A DNA stretch of 64,000 nt from Candidatus Brachythrix odensensis (lineage in GTDB: Bacteria > Chloroflexota > Anaerolineae > J036 > Brachytrichaceae): assembly GCA_016714465.1 (NCBI GenBank), contig JADKDT010000007.1, positions 1 through 64,000 on the forward strand, given 5' to 3'. The notes under the pieces were generated by a model. It was not told the origin of the DNA. It was given only the letters and a program-made list of their open reading frames with translations, and searched no databases. Below, piece after piece: positions 54,625 through 63,108 of this stretch. Position 1 is the first letter of the stretch. The number at the start of each line of letters is the position of its first letter. A program made the translations under genes and the position numbers.

Positions 54625-55071
54625 TCAAGGCTTGGCCTCGGCGGCGGCCTCGTATTTGGTCGGGCACTGGAGCAGGAGCGAGTCAGGCGAGCTGCCGGCC
54701 GCGAACTTGCCGTCGGGGGTGACCTTGCCGGTGATGATGGCGTTGGCCTCGTGGGCAAGCGTGTCGGGTCGCGCGCCGCGATACAGCACGGTGACGCGCG
54801 GGGGCGTGGCCAGGCTGTTGGCCAGCGTTTCACGGTCCTGCACGATGTCGAACTGTAGATTGAGGGTCTTGGCGTCGTAGCGGATGCTGTCGCCAACCAC
54901 GCTCCCGGTCAGTTTGTAGACCTTTTGCGACTGGTCGATTCCGCTGCGCTGCTGGCGCAGCAATTCGTCCACCTTCACTTCCAGGCTGGCGTTGCCCGAA
55001 ATGGTAAAAGCGACGATGGCGGCGAGCGCGCCAAAGATCAAGGCCAGGCCGACGATCACTCTGGGTTTCAT
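54625..55071 (-). CDS. ccmE: heme chaperone CcmE, Cys-type (CXXXY)
   Basis: 148 residues. An N-terminal anchor helix is followed by the OB-fold typical of CcmE (YKLTGSVVGDSIRYDAK, LQFDIVQDRETL, VTVLYRGARPDTLAHEANAIITGKV). The heme-binding segment near the C-terminus reads LLLQCPTKYE: Cys136 replaces the usual heme-linking His and Tyr140 is kept, giving the CXXXY variant. It carries heme from CcmABC to CcmF. First gene of the maturation operon; ATG 55071. Confidence 0.92.
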   Translation of the reverse strand: MKPRVIVGLALIFGALAAIVAFTISGNASLEVKVDELLRQQRSGIDQSQKVYKLTGSVVGDSIRYDAKTLNLQFDIVQDRETLANSLATPPRVTVLYRGARPDTLAHEANAIITGKVTPDGKFAAGSSPDSLLLQCPTKYEAAAEAKP

Positions 55072-55261
55072 GCCAGTATTTTACCGGATCTGGTTATTGT
55101 ATCCCCGGCGGCAGTAATCAACCGCACCCGTGACCTTGCGGACCTCTGACCGCCGCCGGACGCGACCGACATCGCGCCGGCATCCCACTGCCTCCTCACC
55201 ACCACCACGGCCCCATCCGCCGCGGACGACCCAGGACCGCGCGTGCCCGTGAATCCCCTCA
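55072..55261. other. intergenic region between divergent ccmE and hisD
   Basis: 190 bases separating two divergently transcribed genes, so both promoters should lie here. I see no convincing -35/-10 pair and no palindrome. Confidence 0.4.
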
Positions 55262-56733
55262 ATGATCCTGCGTATCTTTGACCGCGACGACGCCGGGGCT
55301 TCCTCGCCCAATGCGGATGGGCCCGCCGCAAGCCCTCTGACCCCACCTGCCTCCCCCCCCCCCCCCGCCCCCCCACCCCGCCCCACGCCCCCCCCCACCC
55401 CCCCCCGCAACACCACCAACAAACCCCCCCCAACCCACTAGCGAGTTCCCGGTCAGCGCCGCCATGCGCGCCCGCACCATCGCCACCTTTGGCGAGGACC
55501 TCGCCCCGGATGAGGTCGTCCGGCGCATTCTGCGCGACGTGCGCGAGCGGGGCGACGCCGCGCTGATCGAGTGGACGCGCCGCCTGGAAGGCGTGGAGCT
55601 GACCCCTGAGCGTTTTGCGCTCGAGGATCTCGATCTCGCCGGGGCCTATGACGCCATCGACCCGGAGGTCGTAGCCGCCCTCGAACAGGCCGCCGAGCGG
55701 ATCGCCGAGTTTCACGCTCGCATCCCCGCCCAGTCCTGGATGAACACCGACATGGGCGGGCTTCTCGGCCAGGTCATTCGCCCGCTCGACCGGGTCGGGA
55801 TCTACATCCCCGGGGGCAGCGCGCCGCTGGCCTCGACGTTGCTCATGACCGCCATCGTGGCCCGCCAGGCCGGGGGTCGAGGGAAATTGTGGTGTGCGCG
55901 CCGCCAATGCGCGCCGCCACCGGCCAGCCCACCCGCTCATTCCAGGTTGCCGCAGATCTGCGCGGGCGCGACCGAAGAGTGCTGTGCCTGGGCAGGGGTA
56001 GCCGCGATCGAGGGCAATGGCCTTTTGGCACCCGGAAAGCATCGATCGGGTCGACAAAATCTTCGGCCCCAGCAGCCGCAACACCTTTGTCATGCTGGCC
56101 AAGAAGCAGGTCTATGGCGTGGTCGGCATCGACGCCCTGCCCGGTCCGACCGAGACCGTCATCGTCGCCGATGGGGAGGCGAACCCGGCCTGGGTGGCGG
56201 CCGATCTGCTGGCCCAGGCCGAGCATACGACCGGGACCGCCATCCTCGTGACGCCCTCTCGCGCGCTGGCGGTCAAGGTCGGACAGGCCATCGAATCGCA
56301 GGTGGCCGCCTTGCCAGAGGCGAGCGCGACCGAGATTCGTGATTCCTTCACCCACCGCAGCGGGGCTGTCATCACAGGCAGCCTGGCCGAAGCGGTCGCG
56401 GTCGGCGACGCGTTTGCGCCGGAGCACCTCTGCCTGTCGGTGCGCGAGCCGTGGGCGTGGCTGGACGGCATTCGACATGCCGGCGGCGTCTTCATGGGCG
56501 AGCACTCGTACGAGGTGCTGGGCGATTACTGCGCCGGCCCAAGCCATGTCATGCCGACCGGCGGCACCGCCCGCTTCACGCCGCCCTGCAACGTCATGGA
56601 CTTCATGCGGGTGATGAACGTCATCGCCCTGGACGAGAGCACCGCCCGCGGCCTTGCGCCCGTGGCGATCAAGCTGGCCGAAGCCGAGGGCCTGAGCGCG
56701 CATGCCGCGGCGGCGCGGCTGCGATTGAAGTAA
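55262..56733 (+). CDS. hisD: histidinol dehydrogenase, scrambled by several indels and a poly-C run
   Basis: The likely start is ATG 55262 (MILRIFDRDDA), but a C-rich run at 55353-55440 destroys the first 50 codons. From 55464 the sequence is clear: DEVVRRILRDVRERGDAALI, VGIYIPGGSAPLASTLLMTA. Between about 55875 and 56020 several indels spoil the frame (remnants of ATGQP, VLCLGG, AIEAMAFG). It recovers with VDKIFGPSSRNTFVMLAKKQVYGVVG, then GPTETVIVADGEANP, EHLCLSVREPWAWL, and the active-site HSYEVLGDYCAGPSHVMPTGGTARF. HisD oxidises histidinol to histidine with two NAD. The damage is best read as poor consensus. Confidence 0.87.
55353..55440. repeat. extreme poly-C tract
   Basis: Several C runs, the longest over 12 bases, are interrupted by single G or A over nearly 90 bases. 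It falls inside the expected hisD 5' coding region where homologues have ordinary sequence, so it looks like a consensus artefact. Confidence 0.8.
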
Positions 56734-56763
56734 GCTGGCGCGGCAACCGCTCAGGCCAGGCTT

Positions 56764-56875
56764 CAATCTGCGCCAATCTGCGTGAATCTGCGGACAAACC
56801 CCGGCGCGCCCGGGACGGGCCGATCGGGTTTGGTATTGGATCCATCCGCAGATTCACGCAGATTGGCGCAGATTG
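56764..56875. repeat. 31-base perfect inverted repeat
   Basis: caatctgcgccaatctgcg... (56764-56794) recurs as its exact complement at 56845-56875, separated by 50 bases. Each arm is itself built from the repeated unit AATCTGCG. It lies in the 232-base hisD/DUF58 gap. A further hairpin, gaagaccgccggcggtcttc, lies at 56929-56948. Confidence 0.85.
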
Positions 56876-56965
56876 GGTGGCTGTTTCGGATTGTCGGCGC
56901 GCCAGGCTCCATGCGGCTTCGGTCCGCGGAAGACCGCCGGCGGTCTTCCCGGTACAATCCAACGT

Positions 56966-57847
56966 GTGCTTTCTGAAGCGTTTCTGCGTTCGCTCAACCG
57001 GCTGCGCCTCGACGCCCCGCGCCGGATGCGCGGCGTGTACACCGGCGAGCGCCCCAGCAAGAAACGCGGCCGGTCAGTCGAATTCGCCGACTATCGGGCC
57101 TATACCCCCGGGGATGACCCGCGCCGGCTCGACTGGAACATCCTGGCCAGGCATGGCAAGACCTTCATCAAACTGTTTGAAGATGAGGAAGATGCCACGG
57201 TCACGATCCTGCTCGACGCCAGTGGGTCCATGCGTTGGCTCGCCGAAGGCGAAGCCGAGTCCTCAAAATGGCGGCGGGCGGCCGAGGTTGCCCTCGCGAT
57301 CGGCTGCGTCGCGCTCTCTAGCGGCGATCGGGTGATCTTTGAGACCAGTTCGCGCGCGCGCTGCGGACCGCGGCGCGGCCTGGGCGGGATGAGCGAATTG
57401 ATCCGGCTGGCCGAGCGCGAGGCCGCCAACCCGCCCGATACCCGGGCCAACTTGAACGAATGGCTGCGCCGGCATGCCGCCGCCGCCCGGCCCGGGCTGT
57501 GCTACCTGGTCTCCGACATGCTTGATCCGGCCGGCTATCTCGACGGGCTGAACGCGCTCGGCGGCGCGGGGCTGGATGTGTCTGTTCTGCATACGTTGTG
57601 CCCGGATGAGCTCGAACCGGGCATCACCGGCGACCTGCGATTGCGCGACATCGAGTCGGCCGAGTTACAGGACGTCAGCCTCGATCCTGCAGTTCTGTCC
57701 CGCTACCGCGAGCGCCTGGCCGCCTTCACGGCCGAAATTCGAAATCAGGTCATGCGCCGGGGCGGGCGCTACCATCTCGTTGACACGTCGACCGCCATCG
57801 AGCAAATTGTGCTGGGCGACCTGCGCCGCCAGGGATGGCTGGCGTGA
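56966..57847 (+). CDS. DUF58 domain protein
   Basis: 293 residues from GTG 56966. The DUF58 core blocks RSVEFADYRAYTPGDDPRRLDWN and a von Willebrand A-like region with the MIDAS-like DASGSMRW are present. DUF58 proteins usually act with a MoxR-type AAA ATPase and Bat proteins in envelope stress or enzyme assembly. Its stop overlaps the next start (GTGA). No MoxR gene is in the window. Confidence 0.88.
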   Translation: MLSEAFLRSLNRLRLDAPRRMRGVYTGERPSKKRGRSVEFADYRAYTPGDDPRRLDWNILARHGKTFIKLFEDEEDATVTILLDASGSMRWLAEGEAESSKWRRAAEVALAIGCVALSSGDRVIFETSSRARCGPRRGLGGMSELIRLAEREAANPPDTRANLNEWLRRHAAAARPGLCYLVSDMLDPAGYLDGLNALGGAGLDVSVLHTLCPDELEPGITGDLRLRDIESAELQDVSLDPAVLSRYRERLAAFTAEIRNQVMRRGGRYHLVDTSTAIEQIVLGDLRRQGWLA

Positions 57848-59726
57848 ACGCGCTGAACCCGATCGGGCTGGCCCTGGCCCTGCTGGCGATCCCGATCGTC
57901 CTGCTGTACTTGCTCCGGCTGCGCCGGCAGGAACAACAGGTCAGCGGCACCCTGCTCTGGCGGCAAACCGTGATGGACCGCAGGGGCGAATGCGCTGTGG
58001 CAGCGCCTGCGCCCAAACATCCTGTTGCTGCTGCAGTTGCTCACCCTCGCCTTTCTCGTCTTCGCCCTGACGCGCCTATGCGTTGGCCCCAGCCGGACTG
58101 ACCGGGCGGGCCATCGTGCTGCTCGACGGGTCGGCCTCGATGGAAGCGACCGACGTCGCGCCCTCCCGGTTCGAGGCCGCCCGGCGCGAAGCGCGCGGGC
58201 TGATCGACGGGCTGGGCTCGAGCGACGAAATGACGATCATCCTGGTCGATGGCTCGCCCCGCGCGCTCACTCCGCTCACCGCGAACCGAGCCGACCTGTA
58301 TGCCGCCCTGGACCAGGCGCGGACCAGTCTCGCGCCTGCGAACTGGAGCGCGGCGCTGTCTTTGGCGGGCGCTTTGCGCACGCCGTCGACCAACCTCGTC
58401 ATCATCGGGGATGGGGCCAACAGTGACGATCTCAAGGCCCAGGCTGAGCCGGCCCAATTCCGGCCGGTGGGTGGCGCCGGGTCGAATATCGCCATCAGCA
58501 CCCTTGCGCTGCGCCAGACCGTGCGCGGCGCGTCTGCGCTCGCCCGGGTGACCAACCACGGCAACCAGGAGGCCACGGTCTTGCTGTCGCTGCGCGCGGG
58601 CTCGATCAATGGCGCGCCCACAACCCTGCTTGATGCGCGCGATCTGAAAATCGCGGCCGGCCAGTCTGCCCAATGGACGGTGAACGGGATCGACCCCGGC
58701 GTTGCTTTTGTGCGCGCGTCAATCGACCGGGTGACCCCGGCCGGGTCCAACGTTCTGCCGATCGACGACGAAGCCTGGGCGGTCAACGCCGCGCCCGAGC
58801 CGCGCCGGGCCTTGTTGCTCTCGCGCGGCAATCGCTTTCTCGAGCAGGCCCTCGGCGCCCTGCCAAACCTGCAGGTCACCCGCGCAATCAGCCTGCCGAT
58901 TGACCTTGCCCAACCCTTTGACCTGATCGTCGTGGATGGCATCTCCGCGACGCTTCCGGCCCGCTCACACGCGCTCTTTGTCAACCCGATCGCCGACACG
59001 CCCGTGTTCAGCCTGGGCGCGGTTTTTAGCGCGACCGGGTTCGTTGATGCCGCGCAGCACCCCACCCTGCTGGCCGTGGCCTGGCGCAGCATCAACGTGT
59101 TGGATGCGCGGCGCGTGGCCGGCCCGGGTTGGTTGCTGCCGGTCGTCAATGCCCAGGGCGGGCCGCTGATGCTGGCGGGCGAGTCGCCCGCGGCGGAAGG
59201 GCGGATCCCCGAGTTCGAGCGTTTGGCAATTCTGCCGTTCGATCTGCGCCGGAGCGATCTGCCCCTGCAGATCGCCTTCCCGGTGCTGATTGCCAATACG
59301 GTTGCATGGCTGGCTCCCTTGCGCGGCCTGGACGTCCCGATTTCTGCCCGCCCGGGCGAGGCGCTGGCGCTCCCCGCTGGCGCCACTGTCGTCAACCCGG
59401 CCGGCGCGCGCCAAACCGTTGATGCGCGCGGGTATGGGTCAACCGAACTCCCGGGTCTGTATTCCTATTCACTCGGCGCCGCAACCGGGCTGTTCGCCGT
59501 AAATTTCCTGGATGCGCGCGAATCCGCCATCGCGCCCGATCCCGAGGTTAAGGCCCGCGCGGATGGGACGGCAACAGATACCAACGGCGCGCAGGTTCAG
59601 CTTGCGCAGCGCGAGATCTGGCCGTTTCTGGCGGCGCTCGCCCTGGTGGCCCTGATGGTGGAATGGTGGATCTATCAACGCGGCATGCCGGCCTGGCGAC
59701 GCCGGTCCGGCTCAAAATCGGGCTAA
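57844..59726 (+). CDS. BatA-like membrane protein with von Willebrand A domain, two frameshifts
   Basis: The N-terminus (GTG 57844, LNPIGLALALLAIPIVLLYLL) is the aerotolerance-regulator BatA helix domain. One extra G in gggg (57983-57986) breaks the frame. Repair gives NALWQRLRPNILLLLQLLTLAF, then two missing bases near 58075-58083 lead to ALAPAGLTGR and the VWA domain IVLLDGSASMEATD with its MIDAS motif. The long middle is beta-rich; a final helix (WPFLAALALVALMVEWWIYQ) ends the protein. With the DUF58 gene it likely forms a membrane complex. Intact length about 630. Confidence 0.85.
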
Positions 59727-59752
59727 GCGACCGCGTTCGTTTGGCGGCCGGT

Positions 59753-60479
59753 ATGATCAAACCCATGAATGCATTTGAGCAACGCATCCGCGCCGCGCAA
59801 CATGCAGCGCCAGTCCAGCCTTTGCCTCAGCCTGGACATCGTCATCGCCGACACGCCGTTGCCGGTCCTGCCGTCGGATGAACCGATGCTGCCGTTTGCG
59901 CGCGCCATCATCGAAGCGACGGCTGACCTGGTGTGCGCCTATCAGATCCGGCCGACCTATTTCCTTGCGGAAGGCGGATCGGGCATGATCGCCCTGGAGC
60001 GGATCGTGCGGCTGATCCCGGAAAGCACACCGCTCATCATCGACCTGCGCGTGGACGACGCCAACGAGGCGGCCCTGGCCGCCCGGGCGGCTTTCTACCA
60101 ATACAAGGGCAGCGCCGTCACCGCGCGACGGGAATTGCCGGAGGCCACTGCGCGGGCGGTTGCCGGCTACGATCGCGGCGGCCAGGGTGTCCTGGCGGTC
60201 TTTGACGGCGCGCCCGTGGCGCTAACGGGCGCATGGCACGGATATTCGATCGAGGCGGCCCGAACGGCTGAGGCGACCGAGGCGCGCCGGCTCAACCCGG
60301 ACGGGATTGCGCTTTATCAGCATTCGGACGCGCTGGAAAGCGCCGCGTCTCGCGCGCTCGCCGGGCCGGGCGCGGTCTTCGTCGTCGACAGGGCCGTGCT
60401 CTACGCGTCGAGGCGGATGACCTTCGCCGAAGACGCGCGCACGGCGGCGATGCGGCTCCGCGCGAGTTTCGCGGTATAG
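59753..60479 (+). CDS. PyrF-like protein lacking the decarboxylase active site
   Basis: About 240 residues. The opening MNAFEQRIRAAQHA joins, after deletion of one base at 59804-59808, to RQSSLCLSLDIVIAD, as in type 2 orotidine-5'-phosphate decarboxylases. AIIEATADLVCAYQIRPTYFL and the following ALERIVRLIPESTPLI match the family. The catalytic Lys/Asp motif, usually DAKRGDIGNT, is replaced by DLRVDDANEA, removing the catalytic Lys and Asp pair. It has either lost activity or taken another role. A functional pyrF should be elsewhere. Confidence 0.7.
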
Positions 60480-60483
60480 CACT

Positions 60484-60530
60484 GGTGAGATCACCCTCCC
60501 CGCGCGAAGCGCGAGGAGGGTGATCTCGCC
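60484..60530. repeat. palindrome of the GGCGAGATC family
   Basis: ggtgagatcaccctcc pairs with its near-complement around ccgcgcgaagcgcga. It begins five bases after the stop of the PyrF-like gene and resembles elements at 29.2, 32.3 and 47.3 kb. Nothing else is visible in this gap. Confidence 0.7.
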
Positions 60531-60612
60531 GATCAACAAAGGCTGAGAGCCAGCCATGTAAGTGACGCCGCGCCTGCACCAGAACACCTGGGTCTGACTA
60601 AAATCGGCGGCC

Positions 60613-61314
60613 ATGAACCGATCTTCACTACGGGCCCGTTGGTGTGCGGGCGCAGTCGCTGTGTCAATGCTTTTTAGCGGCCCTAACGCCGCAACAGCGG
60701 CCGATCGCCCTTTTGGCCTGCCCTTTGCCGATCCTCCCGGCCCGTCAACCTGGCTGGTCGGTCAGGGCTATGGCAACACGACTGGCGCCTTTGTGCGGCG
60801 TCGCGAGTGGTACGGCGCGGGTCAGGGTATCCACTTTGGGATTGACTTCTCCGCCAAATGCGGCACTCAAGTCGTTTCGATCGGCAATGGGACGGTCCGG
60901 TATGTGGACGCGATGTGGCACGGCGCTGGCCCGCACAACCTTCTGATCGAGCAATCCAATGGCTACGTCACCCTGTATGGCCACCTGCTCGAAGCGCCAA
61001 AACTCACCCCAGGACAGCCGATCAAGCGCGGGCAGCCGATCGGCCTGACCGGCGACCCCGATCTCACCTGCACCTCGCGCCCGCACCTGCACCTCGAGAT
61101 TCGTGACAAGACCTCAGCCAAAGCATTCAACCCGTCCAACCTCATCGATGCCGACTGGGATGCGCTGGCCCTGTCCGGATCATTTGGGCGCGGGTATCAG
61201 CGCAATCTCGACAACCCCCGCCAGTGGCAAAGCATCTTTGACCAGCCCGACATCGTCTTTGGCGGCCCGATGATCAACGAATTCCCACGCACGTGGCCCC
61301 AGGATTGGCGATGA
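60613..61314 (+). CDS. M23-family (LytM-type) secreted peptidase
   Basis: 233 residues. A signal peptide (WCAGAVAVSMLFSG) precedes the zinc metallopeptidase core with HFGIDFSAKCGT (HxxxD) and the later HLHLEIRD. The middle block YVTLYGHLLEAPKLTPGQ fits the family. It likely cleaves peptidoglycan cross-bridges in the envelope. The Cys pair near the active site is unusual but could stabilise the exported fold. Its stop overlaps the start of the next gene. Confidence 0.9.
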   Translation: MNRSSLRARWCAGAVAVSMLFSGPNAATAADRPFGLPFADPPGPSTWLVGQGYGNTTGAFVRRREWYGAGQGIHFGIDFSAKCGTQVVSIGNGTVRYVDAMWHGAGPHNLLIEQSNGYVTLYGHLLEAPKLTPGQPIKRGQPIGLTGDPDLTCTSRPHLHLEIRDKTSAKAFNPSNLIDADWDALALSGSFGRGYQRNLDNPRQWQSIFDQPDIVFGGPMINEFPRTWPQDWR

Positions 61315-62483
61315 AGCGCTTTACGTCCACCCGCGCCCAACGCGCAACCGTGCTCGCGCTCACGGCGGCGCTCGCCCTGTCGGCCTGCGCGCCAAACACC
61401 GCAACGCCACCCGCAACGCTGACCTCGCCGCCACCGACGCTCGCGCCGACTGCGACCCCGTTGGCACCCACCCAAACCCCAGCACCGACGGCCACACCCA
61501 CTCCGGTGCCGACGGCCACACCTCGGCCGGCCCCGCGCTTCGAACAGCTCACCCAGGGCGGCTGCTGCGCACAGCCCTTCTTTTCACCGGATAGCGCGCG
61601 CATCCTGTTTCTGGACAAACCCGCGCGCGACGCGGTCACCGGCATCTACGCTGTGCCGATCTCGGCCCCGCTGACGTCCCCGGCCCTGGCCTTCCGCCAG
61701 CTCGGACCGTTCAGCGCCGACCTTAGCCTGGCGGTCAATCTCGAAAACGGTCGAACCGTTGTTGAGCGCATCGCCGATGGCGTCAAGTGGACGATCCCCA
61801 ATGACGGCAGACGGGTGAGCTTCTCGCCAGACGTCAAGCGCATCGCGTGGACGGTCGGCGAAGACTTCGGTAACTTCGATGTCCGGCGCAACGATATGTA
61901 CGTCGCCAATGTCGATGGCAGCAGTCCGAAGCTCGTCGCTACGCGCTACGGCGGCGGTTTGCAGGCCTGGATGCCCGACTCGAACAGGCTCCTGATCGCC
62001 GGCAAGTCCAACCGCAATGAAGCAAAGCTCAAACTCAGCATTCTGAATCTCACCGATGGCAAAGTCGCCGATGTGCTCGAGGTCGAGCGCTCGCGCGGCA
62101 TCACCCTGTCGCCAGATGGCAAGCGCGGTGTTCTGCTCATCGCTCAGGCCCAGAATCCGTCGGCCAACGGGCTTTTCCTCTTGTCACTGGATGGCGGCGG
62201 CGCCCCGCCCCAGCGCCTCGACTTCTTTGGGGCCTATAAATGGTGCGACGCCACCCGGCTCCTGTATGTGCCGCTCGAGACAAGCGCGCCCGCCAATGAA
62301 TTGTGGCGGCTCGACGTGACAACGTTGAGGGCCGAGCGTTTGATCGCGGCCGCCGCGGACGGGCCCTTCAAGATCGCCAGCGGCGATTGGGATGTGTCAT
62401 CCGACGGCCGCCGGATCGTGTTTCTGAGCGCCCGCGACCGCAACATCTGGACGGTCACGCTCCCGGTCGCCTGCGGACTGTAG
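61311..62483 (+). CDS. lipoprotein with TolB-like beta-propeller
   Basis: 390 residues. ATG 61311 overlaps the peptidase stop (ATGA). Signal peptide with lipobox LSAC near residue 25, then a PT-repeat linker of about 45 residues. The C-terminal domain has PD40-type propeller repeats: QPFFSPDSARILFLD, VSFSPDVKRIAWTVG, GITLSPDGKRGVLLI, WDVSSDGRRIVFLSA. It probably sits on the outer face of the membrane, perhaps with the M23 peptidase. Its end overlaps the convergent tmk gene by 29 bases. Confidence 0.85.
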   Translation: MKRFTSTRAQRATVLALTAALALSACAPNTATPPATLTSPPPTLAPTATPLAPTQTPAPTATPTPVPTATPRPAPRFEQLTQGGCCAQPFFSPDSARILFLDKPARDAVTGIYAVPISAPLTSPALAFRQLGPFSADLSLAVNLENGRTVVERIADGVKWTIPNDGRRVSFSPDVKRIAWTVGEDFGNFDVRRNDMYVANVDGSSPKLVATRYGGGLQAWMPDSNRLLIAGKSNRNEAKLKLSILNLTDGKVADVLEVERSRGITLSPDGKRGVLLIAQAQNPSANGLFLLSLDGGGAPPQRLDFFGAYKWCDATRLLYVPLETSAPANELWRLDVTTLRAERLIAAAADGPFKIASGDWDVSSDGRRIVFLSARDRNIWTVTLPVACGL

Positions 62484-63090
62484 CCCACGCGATATCGACA
62501 CATTGGCGAACGGCGGCGCCCACGGCTTCGCGTGATTGAGCCGCATCCACCCGCGCCCAGCGCGCCGGTTCGGCGGCGATCAGGGCCGCATAGCCGGCTT
62601 GCACTCGCCGATAGAAGGCCTCGCTCTCGGCGTCCATCCGGTTCCACTCGCCCCCCTGCGCCCGCCGCCGCAACGACGCGCTCGCGTCAATATCGAAATA
62701 CAGAGTCAGATCAGGCCAGCGCCCGCGGGTGACAAACTCGAGAAGCTGGCGTAGAAAACCCACATCGAGCCCGCGGCCATAGCCCTGGTAGGCCAGGGTC
62801 GAATCCGCAAATCGATCGCACACCACCACCCCACCTCGCTCGAGATGGGGGAGGATGCGAGCGGCCATGAGCTGCGCCCGGGACGCGCAATACAGCATCA
62901 GTTCCGCCCGGGCATCCATATCGGCATGCCGATGGTCGTGCAGCACGTCTCGAATGCGCTCGCCGATTTCGGTGCCGCCTGGTTCGCGCAGGGCCAGAAC
63001 TGAGTGACCACGGCCTTCCAGCCAGGACAACAGGGGCTGGAACTGGGTGGTCTTGCCGCTGCCATCCAGGCCCTCGAGTGTGATGAACAT
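62455..63090 (-). CDS. tmk: thymidylate kinase
   Basis: 211 residues from ATG 63090 (MFITLEGLDGSGKTTQ). P-loop GLDGSGKTT, the DR(Y/F) block VVCDRFADSTLAYQGYGRGLD, and the LID-side region RRRAQGGEWNRMD match dTMP kinase. It phosphorylates dTMP to dTDP in DNA precursor synthesis. The frame extends a further five codons upstream, but the family starts at this Met. It follows the R3H/AAA gene on the same strand. Confidence 0.94.
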   Translation of the reverse strand: MFITLEGLDGSGKTTQFQPLLSWLEGRGHSVLALREPGGTEIGERIRDVLHDHRHADMDARAELMLYCASRAQLMAARILPHLERGGVVVCDRFADSTLAYQGYGRGLDVGFLRQLLEFVTRGRWPDLTLYFDIDASASLRRRAQGGEWNRMDAESEAFYRRVQAGYAALIAAEPARWARVDAAQSREAVGAAVRQCVDIAWATVRRRPGA

Positions 63091-63108
63091 GGCGTGATGC
63101 GACAACGA

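Noticed and set aside
58076..59395. 439-codon ORF opposite the BatA-like gene
   Set aside because: Arg/Ser-rich shadow with no family features.
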